NCBI GenBank assembly: GCA_005116885.1
Contig: SWDP01000034.1
Coordinates: 177,988 to 222,763 of the forward strand
Direction: 5' to 3'
DNA from: Nitrospira sp.
GTDB taxonomy: Bacteria > Nitrospirota > Nitrospiria > Nitrospirales > Nitrospiraceae
Length of the DNA stretch: 44,776 bases
Part shown: piece after piece, positions 33,683 through 42,081 of the stretch
Layout: every line of letters begins with the position of its first letter
Numbering within the stretch: position 1 is the stretch's first letter
Translations under genes and position numbers: made by a program
The notes under the pieces: model-generated
What the model was told of the DNA's origin: nothing
The model's database searches: none
The model's input: only the letters and a program-made list of their open reading frames with translations

Positions 33683-35185
33683 CTATGCAAACAAACTCAA
33701 TGCACGTGAGGGTCGATGAGCGGGCCGATCCCGATCTTGGGCTTGCTGATTATGGTCCTGTGGTGCCGGCTCCTGCTCAAACCCTCCGCCATTTCGTCGA
33801 GACTGCCGATCCGGCAACGCCTCTTGCCTGCCCTGTTGATCGATATGTACCTGAAACTGACCGAGCTCAAGCCCAGACTTAGCCAGGTTGTGCTGAAGCT
33901 GATCCTGTCGTGTAAACAGGAGTGCGCCCAGTTCGTTTCGATCAGTGGTGAACTGTGTATGCACCGTCTGGTCCGTCATGGAGATCCGCACGCTCAAAGG
34001 GCCTGAGTCATGAGATGGAAGTTCCACATGAACAGTCTGAACCTTTCCAGATGCCGAAGTGACATGTTCGGCATGCGCCTCCCCAAGAGGTGCCTGCGCC
34101 GTCTTGAGCTGATCCACCGGTGACGTCAGACCAGAGGCTCTTTCTCCATTTACCGACGACTGTGCCTGCCGCGCTGATGCCAATTGGCCGTTGAAGAAAG
34201 AGGACTGGTTGTCGTGTGTTGCCAATTCCAAAGCCCCACTATCCATTTCATGAAAGAAGGCCCCTCCTTCTCTTCCCTGTGCATCCGCCCCGAATGGGTC
34301 TTGCCCCCTCCCCTCACTGGCTCCAACCACAGGGATCGTGAGCGGTTGCCCTAGCAATGTCGTCGCTTCAGCCTCCTGTTCTTGGATAACCGCCGATGGC
34401 TGAATACCAGTCCCCGGCCGCTCAAGCGACTGCCCCCCTCCATTCGTATACACAGCGGCAAGGACATTCCTCGCCTCGTGGTGTTCCATGAGAGGAATTG
34501 TCCCTTGATCGGAAATCGGGGAGTCCTGTGGCAATGTCCTGGGAGCAAGCGAGTGACTGGACGACTGATTGAGGGGATCAGAAGAACGGTCGGCTTGAGC
34601 GACACGACCATTCCAGACACGCGAGTCGCCCGTGGTACCTGAGACCGTTTGCTTCGGCGTCATCGCAGATGCGTCACCCGACTGCCCAGGAACGATAGTG
34701 GGCTGCTGTGCCGAACCACTACGCCCATCCGTACTCGTAGACAATACCGCCTCGGAGGCCGCACCTGCTTGCCCCTCGGCTCCAGTTCCTTGAATCTCCA
34801 CTTGACTCACACTCTGGGGCAGAGATAGGCCTGACTCAATACCAGGCAAAGAGGAGATTTGGGAATTCTGTGTGCGCTCGACATCGCCGTCCTCAGGAGA
34901 AGAAAGCTCCTGTGCGAGAGAAGTAGGTACCAGCGTGCCTCCTATCACTAAGGCGATGACGGGCTGCTTCTCGGCGTCGGATGATGGGGTTGGCTCAATC
35001 GGATCGTCTGATTCGGAGTATTCGGAAGCCTTCTCCCTGGAAATATTCTGCGCTGCATCCTTGAGAGTCGCAGAAAAGGTTCCGCGCTGCACCGATTGTT
35101 GGAGCGGGCCTTTCTCACTGAATGCGTTCGAATGTAGCGACGCGCCGGAACGGTCGACCAATGGAGTCTGTGTCTGAATATCCAT
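33683..35185 (-). CDS. fliK: Flagellar hook-length control protein FliK
   Basis: FliK measures hook length and triggers the FlhB switch. The 500-residue product has a long Ser/Gln/Pro-rich, low-complexity N-terminal region, as expected for the ruler. The C-terminal domain (about 400-470, VHVELPSHDSGPLSVRISM, LLFTRQDQLQHNLAKSGLEL) fits the Flg_hook domain. I use ATG 35185 (MDIQTQTPLV); the frame continues to a TTG at 35218 without a better ribosome site. The exact start is uncertain. Confidence 0.85.
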   Translation of the reverse strand: MDIQTQTPLVDRSGASLHSNAFSEKGPLQQSVQRGTFSATLKDAAQNISREKASEYSESDDPIEPTPSSDAEKQPVIALVIGGTLVPTSLAQELSSPEDGDVERTQNSQISSLPGIESGLSLPQSVSQVEIQGTGAEGQAGAASEAVLSTSTDGRSGSAQQPTIVPGQSGDASAMTPKQTVSGTTGDSRVWNGRVAQADRSSDPLNQSSSHSLAPRTLPQDSPISDQGTIPLMEHHEARNVLAAVYTNGGGQSLERPGTGIQPSAVIQEQEAEATTLLGQPLTIPVVGASEGRGQDPFGADAQGREGGAFFHEMDSGALELATHDNQSSFFNGQLASARQAQSSVNGERASGLTSPVDQLKTAQAPLGEAHAEHVTSASGKVQTVHVELPSHDSGPLSVRISMTDQTVHTQFTTDRNELGALLFTRQDQLQHNLAKSGLELGQFQVHIDQQGRQEALPDRQSRRNGGGFEQEPAPQDHNQQAQDRDRPAHRPSRALSLFA

Positions 35186-35470
35186 AATGAGGAACAGCCC
35201 GTGACTGTGTGCGAACAAGATCTGATACTGGTACCGGCATGTTCAAGCTCCATGCCAACTCACAATTCGCGAGATATATCATCCGGCGTAGGGTTAGTAA
35301 GGAGATCGAGAGTTGATGAAACAAAATAGGGAAGAAAATGCAGCGTAGGCAGGAAAAATTTTCCTTGTCTGTGGAAGGAATCGGCCTGAACCCTATTCAG
35401 TATTGACTTCCAGACGAGACAACGGCGGCGGTTCATTCGGCGTAGGAGAACCGTTTCGAACGGCAGGCTT
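35186..35470. other. Intergenic region between motE-like gene and fliK
   Basis: About 285 bases without a credible gene. It contains a weak sigma-54-like site (listed separately), a small AT-rich palindrome near 35351-35365 (AGGAAAAATTTTCCT) and a five-base hairpin at 35451-35463. No strong terminator for the upstream operon was recognised. Confidence 0.5.
35242..35257 (-). promoter_or_regulatory. Weak sigma-54-like site upstream of fliK
   Basis: The minus strand reads TGGCATGGAGCTTGAA: a perfect -24 half (TGGCA) at the right spacing, but TTGAA instead of TTGCA at -12. Transcription would start about 47 bases before the fliK ATG. Location supports it; the missing C at -12 weakens it. Confidence 0.35.
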
Positions 35471-36259
35471 CTATGGAGTCGTGAGAAATTCTTCGCTCAA
35501 TTTAGCCGCGCGATCGACTTTGACCTGTGCCAAAATTGCTCCCGCCGACTTGCTCTTCAGGAGACGGAGAATCTCCAAGGCTTTCCGGTTGGTCATTCGC
35601 TCGATGCGCTCAGCGGCCTCCTCTGCAGGCATACTTTCATACATCTTAACGAGCTGTCCTAGTTGCTGCGTGCGTGTATCGACGGCGGGCTTCTCCGGTG
35701 AAGCCTGTTGAGCCACAGCGGATTTTTCTTTCGCAAGACGGCGCTGCTCTGAGGCCTCAACCTGGCTCAAGATCTGCTCCACTTCAGCCTTGAGAATCGC
35801 AAGCTTCGCCTCTGCCTCCCGAACCGAGTTTTCGCGTCGTTCCAAGTCCTGTTTCCGTTGCTGGAACATGGCAACCATTTCTTCTGGCACAGCGAGCGCT
35901 GGCCCTTGGACCGGTTCGGCTCCCGTCGTGGATGATTCGCCTCCCGCTTTCTTGATGTGATCGGCTGCCATCGACCTCGGCGAACCAGCTTCGACAGCCG
36001 CAGAAACCGGCAAGCCCGTCGAGGACCGCTGAGGATCCTGTCCTTGCTCAGCCGAGGCCTGGGGAACAAACACTATCGTCCAGGACAGCGCGATAATCAC
36101 ACCAAGCGCGGCAGCCGACAACCAACCGCTCCACCCAGAAAAATCCGCTCCCCTACTCTCATGACCCCAGGAACCGGTGTGATAATCTCGACGCTTTTGA
36201 GCGCCATGCCTGTGCCTAGCAGGCTGCGGAGAAAATATAGGTCTACCCCAGAATTTCAT
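35471..36259 (-). CDS. MotE-like (MgtE N-terminal-like) membrane-anchored coiled-coil protein
   Basis: Probable separate gene within the composite frame, starting at ATG 36259 (MKFWGRPIFS) with GGGAA upstream. It has a Lys/Arg/His-rich cytoplasmic N-terminus, a single membrane helix (LSAAALGVIIALSWTIVFV, about 50 residues in), a coiled coil (ENSVREAEAKLAILKAEVEQ) and a C-terminal domain containing VKMYESMPAEEAAERIERM and ALEILRLLKSKSAGAILAQV. The last part is typical of MotE proteins and MgtE N-domains. MotE in Helicobacter is a periplasmic partner of MotC, so a role around the stator or basal body is likely. The gene lies after fliJ, a common place. Confidence 0.7.
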   Translation of the reverse strand: MKFWGRPIFSPQPARHRHGAQKRRDYHTGSWGHESRGADFSGWSGWLSAAALGVIIALSWTIVFVPQASAEQGQDPQRSSTGLPVSAAVEAGSPRSMAADHIKKAGGESSTTGAEPVQGPALAVPEEMVAMFQQRKQDLERRENSVREAEAKLAILKAEVEQILSQVEASEQRRLAKEKSAVAQQASPEKPAVDTRTQQLGQLVKMYESMPAEEAAERIERMTNRKALEILRLLKSKSAGAILAQVKVDRAAKLSEEFLTTP

Positions 36260-36757
36260 AGATTTTCCCGTCTGAGGCAATAGGAGCACTCCTCGCAGGA
36301 TGATCAAAAAGGCCGTCCAGCAAGGCCGCAGGTGAATCGAAACCGGAGGCGTACCCTCTGGGGCGCACGGTGCGACGAATAAGGAGCACCACTGGAGACC
36401 ACGCTGTTGCTGCCGTATGCGTTCAGCCAGACGATCGAGGGTGCGCCGATCTTGCATGGCTTCTCGCAATTCATCCTGCTTCTGATCCCCTGCCTCACGG
36501 AGATGCCGTTCCATTTGCATTGCCGCCGACAGATTCGATACCTCGGCAGTCAGCATAGACTGCCGCACCAGGAATTCTTCCAACACGACCCCTCTACCAT
36601 CCTTCGGCAGATACGCATCTGCCGTGTGTTTCATCTGCGCTTCCAGGAGACGAGTGCGCGCTTCTGCATCCTGAAGCTCCTGCCGCAGACGAAACAGGTC
36701 CATCCGCACGACCTCTTCCATCTGCGCTCGGTACCGCCGCAACACATCAAGCTTCAT
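35471..36757 (-). CDS. fliJ: Composite frame: FliJ N-terminal part joined to MotE-like protein
   Basis: One open frame of 428 codons, starting at ATG 36757 (overlapping the fliI stop as ATGA). Residues 1-121 are a FliJ-type coiled coil (MKLDVLRRYRAQMEEVVRMD...TLDRLAERIRQQQR), the soluble export chaperone that links FliI and FlhA. Residues about 122-205 read WCSLFVAPCAPEGTPPVSIH and similar, rich in Cys, Trp and His, unlike coding sequence. The rest is a MotE-like protein with a membrane anchor. In a shifted frame the FliJ part would continue for about 50 codons (VVLLIRRTVRPRGYASGF...) to a TAG at 36243, overlapping an internal ATG at 36259. So this may be two genes with a frameshift near 36390-36410, or a real fusion. 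Confidence 0.75.
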   Translation of the reverse strand: MKLDVLRRYRAQMEEVVRMDLFRLRQELQDAEARTRLLEAQMKHTADAYLPKDGRGVVLEEFLVRQSMLTAEVSNLSAAMQMERHLREAGDQKQDELREAMQDRRTLDRLAERIRQQQRGLQWCSLFVAPCAPEGTPPVSIHLRPCWTAFLIILRGVLLLPQTGKSMKFWGRPIFSPQPARHRHGAQKRRDYHTGSWGHESRGADFSGWSGWLSAAALGVIIALSWTIVFVPQASAEQGQDPQRSSTGLPVSAAVEAGSPRSMAADHIKKAGGESSTTGAEPVQGPALAVPEEMVAMFQQRKQDLERRENSVREAEAKLAILKAEVEQILSQVEASEQRRLAKEKSAVAQQASPEKPAVDTRTQQLGQLVKMYESMPAEEAAERIERMTNRKALEILRLLKSKSAGAILAQVKVDRAAKLSEEFLTTP

Positions 36758-38061
36758 CCTATCGACTTCATCAGAGCGAGCAAGTCTTGAACCGAGGCGC
36801 CCATGGACACGGATTGCTCAATATCCTGACGAAGAAACGCATTGATCCCATCTTGAGCCCTTACGGCTTTGTCGAGGTCGCCATTGGTGCCGGCCTTATA
36901 GGCTCCAAGCAGAATGAGATCCTCAGATTGTTGGTACCGTGCTTGGAGCTCGATCATGGACCTGATCGCGGCATAGTGATCCCGCCCCACGATATCTTTC
37001 ATGACGCGGCTAGTGCTGTTCAGGAGATCGATTGCCGGGAAATGGTTGCGCGCGGCCAACTGCTTCGAGAGCACAATGTGGCCATCCAGGATCGACCGGA
37101 CCGATTCCGCGATGGGATCGGAGAGTTCTTCACTCTCCATGAGCACAGTATAGAGCCCCGTAATCGCGCCAGAACCGGAACTGGTCCCGACTCGTTCCAA
37201 CAGCTTGGGCAACATGGTAAAGACGGAGGGAGTATACCCCTTTGTGGTCGGCGGCTCACCGATCGCGAGTCCGACTTCGCGTTGGCTATGGGCCAAGCGG
37301 GTCAGTGAATCCATCATTAGAAGCACCTGCCTGCCGCAGTCACGAAAGTACTCTGCAATCGTCGTCGCAATGAAGGCACCGCGTAATCGTACTAAGGGTG
37401 GCTGGTCCGACGTCGCCACAATGACCACCGAGCGGCTGAGCGCCTCGGGGGTCAAATCGCGCTCGAGGAATTCGTTGACTTCACGTCCTCGTTCGCCAAT
37501 GAGGGCAATGACGTTCACGTCGGCTTTGGTGTAGCGGCTGATCATCCCAAGTAATACACTTTTCCCGACACCGGAGCTGGCAAAAATGCCGACCTTCTGT
37601 CCACGACCGCATGTCAGGCAGGCATTGATCGCCCGGATACCCAGATCGAGCGGCTGCGCAATACGCGCTCGTTTCAAAGGATTGATCGGCGCGGCATGCA
37701 ACGGATATCGCTGTTCGGTCATGAGAGAACCGCGCCCATCCAATGGCTCACCTAGTCCATTGAGCACACGACCGAGCAGCTGCGGGCCGACCGAGACCGA
37801 CGCGCAATGCCCCCGCATAAGCAACCGGCTGCCGGGACCGATCCCCCGCATTTCACCGAGCGGCATCAACAGCACACGGTCCCCACGAAACCCCACCACT
37901 TCAGCCGGTACGGTTCCCTCTCCATCCTCACGCGTGACGTCGCACAGCTCTCCGACCGATGTCATGGGGCCATAGCCTTCGATCACAATCCCCACGGCCT
38001 GCGCCACACGGCCTGAGACCACCAGCGGATCTGTCCGTTCAATGAGATCAACGAGATTCAC
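36754..38061 (-). CDS. fliI: Flagellar export ATPase FliI
   Basis: FliI energises export of rod, hook and filament proteins. The 435-residue product has Walker A FASSGVGKSVLLGMI (about 160-174), IALIGERGREVNEF, Walker B RQVLLMMDSLTRLAHSQREV and PTTKGYTPSVFTMLP. Length is normal. I take the GTG at 38061 (VNLVDLIERTD), with GAGG upstream, overlapping fliH by 14 bases. The frame stays open to 38124, but this lies inside fliH and lacks the conserved N-terminus. Confidence 0.96.
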   Translation of the reverse strand: MNLVDLIERTDPLVVSGRVAQAVGIVIEGYGPMTSVGELCDVTREDGEGTVPAEVVGFRGDRVLLMPLGEMRGIGPGSRLLMRGHCASVSVGPQLLGRVLNGLGEPLDGRGSLMTEQRYPLHAAPINPLKRARIAQPLDLGIRAINACLTCGRGQKVGIFASSGVGKSVLLGMISRYTKADVNVIALIGERGREVNEFLERDLTPEALSRSVVIVATSDQPPLVRLRGAFIATTIAEYFRDCGRQVLLMMDSLTRLAHSQREVGLAIGEPPTTKGYTPSVFTMLPKLLERVGTSSGSGAITGLYTVLMESEELSDPIAESVRSILDGHIVLSKQLAARNHFPAIDLLNSTSRVMKDIVGRDHYAAIRSMIELQARYQQSEDLILLGAYKAGTNGDLDKAVRAQDGINAFLRQDIEQSVSMGASVQDLLALMKSIG

Positions 38062-39097
38062 GGCGGCCTCGCTTCTGTAACACCTCTCCAAGCCGCAGCA
38101 ATTGCTGGTCCAGCGAAGCATCAATCAGTCGATTTGTAGTTTGAACAAGACAACTCCCCCGGGAGAGCGATGAATCGCCTTCGACATGCATCGCAAATGC
38201 CGGGGGCCGGTCTCGACACAACTCCGCACGAGCCGCCTCGAGGACCTGGACATCGGAGGGATGTGTTCGCACGGTGACAACCCCCGCCTCACGAACCGTG
38301 GCCAAAGCCGACTTTAACAAGGCGATTACCACATCCTGCCGTTCCATCACCGTCTCGCGTAGAATACGTGTCGCTAAACTGAGCGCCAGTGCCGTCACGT
38401 CATCTTCGATGGTCTGATGCAACGATGCCCGCGTGTCATCGAAGCGCCGAACGGCGTTGGCCAAAAGCGTCTGCTCCTGTTGCCTGACTGCCGCGACTCG
38501 TGCGCCGGCTCGCCGCTCACCCTCCGCAATGCCTTGATCGTAGTCCGAGGGGCCCTGGTCGCCGATAAACCGATCGCCGGTACCAAAGTCGGTCAGCGCA
38601 AGACTCCGGCAGCGAACCCCGGAGGCGCGAATCACTGCCTGCTTGAGGACCGTATTTTCAGAACGCAGGTGATACAGGTCAAGGAGACGATTCACCACCA
38701 ACTGTAACGCATCGTTTTCGAACGGCTTCATCAGAAATTCTGCCGCTCCTGCCTTCATCGCCTGAATTGCGAGATCCACCGTGCCGTACCCGGTCATCAC
38801 CAGCCCCATCATGCGGTGATCGAGCTCACAGGCTTGTTGAAGCAACGCGATGCCGTCTTGATCCGGCAATTTGACGTCGGTGATCAGGAGCGAAACAGGA
38901 GACTTTTTTAACGCCGCATGGGCTTCCCGTGCAGACCCAACCGCACGCACACGATGCCCTGCCGACTGCAGCAGCTTCATCAATAGTTCCCGGATCGCCT
39001 CCTCATCGTCAACGACAAGAATTGAACTATCTCGTTGACCGCTGCGACTGACGGATGGCTGGGCGAGTGTCGCCTGGCCGTGTAAAGCCCGTTCCAT
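38048..39097 (-). CDS. fliH: FliH with an N-terminal response-regulator receiver domain
   Basis: A single uninterrupted 349-codon frame. Residues 25-130 are a complete receiver domain of the NtrC/AtoC kind: acidic pair D30-D31 (ILVVDDEEAIREL), phospho-acceptor D74 (LLITDVKLPDQDG), T102 (VMTGYGT) and K124 (FLMKPFEND). Residues about 185-349 are FliH: a short GxxxG-type segment (GIAEGERRAG), LALSLATRILRETV, VTVRTHPSDVQVLE and SCLVQTTNRLIDASLDQQLL, the usual C-terminal FliI-binding domain. FliH normally restrains FliI and tethers it to the C-ring through its N-terminus; here that end is replaced by the receiver. It lies in the normal place between fliG and fliI, with tight spacing. Phosphorylation control of export is an inference. 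Confidence 0.93.
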   Translation of the reverse strand: MERALHGQATLAQPSVSRSGQRDSSILVVDDEEAIRELLMKLLQSAGHRVRAVGSAREAHAALKKSPVSLLITDVKLPDQDGIALLQQACELDHRMMGLVMTGYGTVDLAIQAMKAGAAEFLMKPFENDALQLVVNRLLDLYHLRSENTVLKQAVIRASGVRCRSLALTDFGTGDRFIGDQGPSDYDQGIAEGERRAGARVAAVRQQEQTLLANAVRRFDDTRASLHQTIEDDVTALALSLATRILRETVMERQDVVIALLKSALATVREAGVVTVRTHPSDVQVLEAARAELCRDRPPAFAMHVEGDSSLSRGSCLVQTTNRLIDASLDQQLLRLGEVLQKRGRRESR

Positions 39098-40090
39098 TTA
39101 CAGTACCGCCTCCGCTCCACCGGCAATGACGATCCGCCCTTCCTCTTCCAGCTTTCGGCAGACTTTGAGGATATTTTGTTGTGCCTTCTCGACTTCTGCC
39201 ACCTTCACCGGGCCTCTCGATTCCATGTCGTCTTTCAACATTTCCGCCGCTCGACTCGACATATTTTTCAGGAACTTATCCCTGGTTTCAGGACTTGCTC
39301 CTCGCAATGCCACAGGAAGATCCTCTTTACTGACTTCTTTCATCAGTTCTTGCATACCACGGTCATCCAGCTTAATGAGGTCGTCGAAGACGAACATCAA
39401 TCCACGGATCGTATCGGCCAATAGCTGATCGCGTTCGGCGATTTTTGACAGGATGCCTCCCTCAGTGGCTTTGTCGAGGGTCGTCAGAATATCGGCAATC
39501 GCTTCAGCACCTCCGACGCTTGTTGCACGAGTGCCGGTACTCGCGCCGAGTGAACTCTGCAACGCGTCACTCAGTTCCTCAAGCACGCTTGGCTGCAAGT
39601 CTTCCATGGTGGCGAGGCGCAAGGCGACATCCGTTCGAAGAGCTTCTGGTAAATCGGCCATGACTACGCCGGCCTGATCCGGTTCCATGTGCGCCAAGAT
39701 CACGGAGATCGTCTGGGGATGTTCGGTCCTAATCATGGCTGAGACGGCCTTGGCATCCACCCATTTCATCGCATCGAGTCCCGGATACACCTTGGTGGTC
39801 ATGGACTCGAGCATACGGTGTGCTTTTTCAGGACCGAGCGCCTTGGATAGAATAGTTTTGATATATTCGCTTCCGCGAAAGGTTACCTGACCAGTGGCAC
39901 TGGCCTTCTCAAATTCATCGATGACGATCGATTCCTCATCTCTGGTAAAATTTGCCGTCGCATGCATGGAGGCCCCCAATCGGCGAATCTCCTTCGGGTC
40001 AAGGCCCTTCATCACCAACGCAGCAGCCTCTTCTCCAATAGCTTTCAGGAGAATGGCCGCCTTTTGCTCGCCGCTCAGTTGGGTGGCCAT
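39098..40090 (-). CDS. fliG: Flagellar motor switch protein FliG
   Basis: FliG links the MS-ring to the stators. The 330-residue product has the N-terminal domain (SGEQKAAILLKAIGEEAAAL), the middle-domain EHPQT motif (IRTEHPQTISVILAHMEPDQ) and a C-terminal torque helix (LFVFDD-type GLMFVFDDLIKLDDRGMQ) with the charged residues. Length is normal. The stop is directly followed by the fliH start. Confidence 0.97.
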   Translation of the reverse strand: MATQLSGEQKAAILLKAIGEEAAALVMKGLDPKEIRRLGASMHATANFTRDEESIVIDEFEKASATGQVTFRGSEYIKTILSKALGPEKAHRMLESMTTKVYPGLDAMKWVDAKAVSAMIRTEHPQTISVILAHMEPDQAGVVMADLPEALRTDVALRLATMEDLQPSVLEELSDALQSSLGASTGTRATSVGGAEAIADILTTLDKATEGGILSKIAERDQLLADTIRGLMFVFDDLIKLDDRGMQELMKEVSKEDLPVALRGASPETRDKFLKNMSSRAAEMLKDDMESRGPVKVAEVEKAQQNILKVCRKLEEEGRIVIAGGAEAVL

Positions 40091-40106
40091 CGCTACATAC
40101 GCCTTA

Positions 40107-41666
40107 CTAGCTGGTCTTCAACCATTGCTTGACGACCATCGTCGCGGCATCAGGATTACCACGCGCCATATCGACGATCTGTGCGCGAGGCTTTCCTCCC
40201 GCTATTGACGCTTCGACCTGACTCACCGAAGCGGGCAGCTGCGGCGTGGTGACCCCTTCAGCCGGTTGTCCCGTCGTCCCCAGCATAGCCATCAGTGGAC
40301 GTACCACCATGAAGAGGATGAGAAGGAAGAGCCCTCCTCCAACCGCATAACGAATATAGGGAGTAAAGGAATTGGCCGGCTCTGCCGCGGCCTCGACCCC
40401 CTGCGCGGGAGGTTCTTCTGTCGCAATGTCGAATTGCACGTTGGTCACTTGGACTTGATCTTGCCGGTTCGCCGAATAACCCATGGCTTTTTTGACGATT
40501 TCTTCGATACGCTTCATGTCCTCTTCGGATCGTGCCACATATTTCTTCGCCACGCTGGTTGAAGTTTTCTCACCCTCGGAGGCCTTGCCGCCTTCGTACA
40601 TCCCATCCACCAACACCGCCACGGAAAGTTGCTTGATGCTGCCGGTAGATTCAACGACTCGAGAGACGGTCCGGCTAATTTCATAATTCACGGTCTCGTT
40701 CTTGGTCTGATTCGCGCTCGAACTCGTTTGAGCCGGCTCTTGGGCCGCCCCTTCCGGGACATTCGACTGGACACCCGGCACGCCGCCGGATACACCGTTG
40801 ACCCCATTAGCCTTTTCCTGACCTCGCTGTTCGCTTCGAACGACTTGACTGTTCGGATCGTACTTCTCTTCAGTCGTTTCCACTTTGCGAAAATCAAGAA
40901 TACTCGACACCCGCACTACGGCTTTATTCACCCCGACGATTCGTTCCAACATCGTTTGGATGCGGGTTTCGATATCTTTTTCAACCGTTCGCTGGTACTC
41001 CAGCTGGGAACCGGTCAACCCCGCAGCATCGTCGCCTCCAGCGGCCGATGAAAGGAGCCGTCCATGTCCATCCACCACCGTGACATCCTTGACTTGGAGA
41101 CCCTCGACGCTGCTCGACACCAGATGAACGATCCCATTTACTTGGGTCTTCGCGAGTGCTTGCCCGTTCCGCAACGACACGACAACCGACGCCCGCGCCC
41201 GATTTTCTTCATTGGAGAACAAGCGCCGCTCCGGAGTGGCGAGGTGAACGCGGGCTCGTTCAATCTCCGGCATTTGGGCGATCGTCCGAGCCAATTCGCC
41301 TTGCAGTGCGCGACGATAGTTGAGTTTCTGAACGAAATCTGACATGCCGATCGATGATCGATCGAAGATTTCAAAACCGACGCCTCCCCCATGAGGAAGG
41401 CCCTGGGTCGCCAACTGCAACCGCAACTCATGAACTTGTGCACTAGGAACAAGCACCGTGGTGCCGCCGCCGGTCGTCTCATATGGGACTTTCGTTTCTT
41501 TCAGTTTATCCACAATCCCCGCCGCATCCTCAGGATTGAGGTTCGTGAACAGCACCTGCATATCGGGCTGTTGCGTCCATAACGCAAGCGCGATAAGGCC
41601 GGCAACAGAGCCGGCAAGCGCAATCAGAATGATCATGCGCTGATTGATAGAAAACTTAGACAGCAT
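40107..41666 (-). CDS. fliF: Flagellar MS-ring protein FliF
   Basis: FliF forms the membrane ring. The 519-residue product has an N-terminal membrane helix (MIILIALAGSVAGLIALAL), ring-building domains (VLFTNLNPEDAAGIVDKL, VPYETTGGGTTVLVP, EGELARTI-like LQGELARTIAQMPEIERARV) and a C-terminal helix (YAVGGGLFLLILFMVVRPL) before a FliG-binding tail. ATG 41666 has GAGG upstream; a TTG lies two codons earlier. Confidence 0.96.
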   Translation of the reverse strand: MLSKFSINQRMIILIALAGSVAGLIALALWTQQPDMQVLFTNLNPEDAAGIVDKLKETKVPYETTGGGTTVLVPSAQVHELRLQLATQGLPHGGGVGFEIFDRSSIGMSDFVQKLNYRRALQGELARTIAQMPEIERARVHLATPERRLFSNEENRARASVVVSLRNGQALAKTQVNGIVHLVSSSVEGLQVKDVTVVDGHGRLLSSAAGGDDAAGLTGSQLEYQRTVEKDIETRIQTMLERIVGVNKAVVRVSSILDFRKVETTEEKYDPNSQVVRSEQRGQEKANGVNGVSGGVPGVQSNVPEGAAQEPAQTSSSANQTKNETVNYEISRTVSRVVESTGSIKQLSVAVLVDGMYEGGKASEGEKTSTSVAKKYVARSEEDMKRIEEIVKKAMGYSANRQDQVQVTNVQFDIATEEPPAQGVEAAAEPANSFTPYIRYAVGGGLFLLILFMVVRPLMAMLGTTGQPAEGVTTPQLPASVSQVEASIAGGKPRAQIVDMARGNPDAATMVVKQWLKTS

Positions 41667-41681
41667 GGGCAACCCTCAAGA

Positions 41682-41772
41682 ACGTGAAAGGTAAAATGTG
41701 AAAGGAGAAACGTTGGACCGACAAACGCTCTATCTGTAAACCCTTTTACCTTTTACGTTTCACTTTTCACGT
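41682..41772. repeat. Intergenic inverted repeat, ACGTGAAA family, between fliE and fliF
   Basis: ACGTGAAA (41682-41689) pairs with TTTCACGT (41765-41772), and AAGGTAAAA (41688-41696) with TTTTACCTT (41744-41752). Both arms are built of words such as GTGAAAGG and TTTCAC. It fills the fliE-fliF gap inside the flgB operon. Confidence 0.65.
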
Positions 41773-41773
41773 C

Positions 41774-42079
41774 CTATATCTGCATCCGTTGAATTTCTTC
41801 ATAGGCCGACACCAGCTTGTTCCTGATTTGCATCATCAGTTGGAACGACACATCGGCTTCCTGCAACGCCACCATCGTCTGATGGATGTTCTGTGTCTGG
41901 CCGGTCATCAGCGCCTGGGTCGCCTGTCCTGCTTCCAGTTGAATGTCGTTGACCTTACTGATCGCCTGCTGCAGCGTATTCATAAACCCGCTTGAGGACG
42001 CGCCACCAGCCACATGGGAGGCTCCTGCATTATCCACCGACGGCACGGTTGGGAATGTGATTGCCTTAATCTGATCCAC
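41774..42079 (-). CDS. fliE: Flagellar hook-basal body protein FliE
   Basis: FliE connects the MS-ring to the rod. The 101 residues include SSSGFMNTLQQAISKVNDIQ and the C-terminal MVALQEADVSFQLMMQIRNK, LVSAYEEIQRMQI, the family hallmark. It follows flgC by two bases. Confidence 0.96.
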   Translation of the reverse strand: MDQIKAITFPTVPSVDNAGASHVAGGASSSGFMNTLQQAISKVNDIQLEAGQATQALMTGQTQNIHQTMVALQEADVSFQLMMQIRNKLVSAYEEIQRMQI

Positions 42080-42081
42080 GA

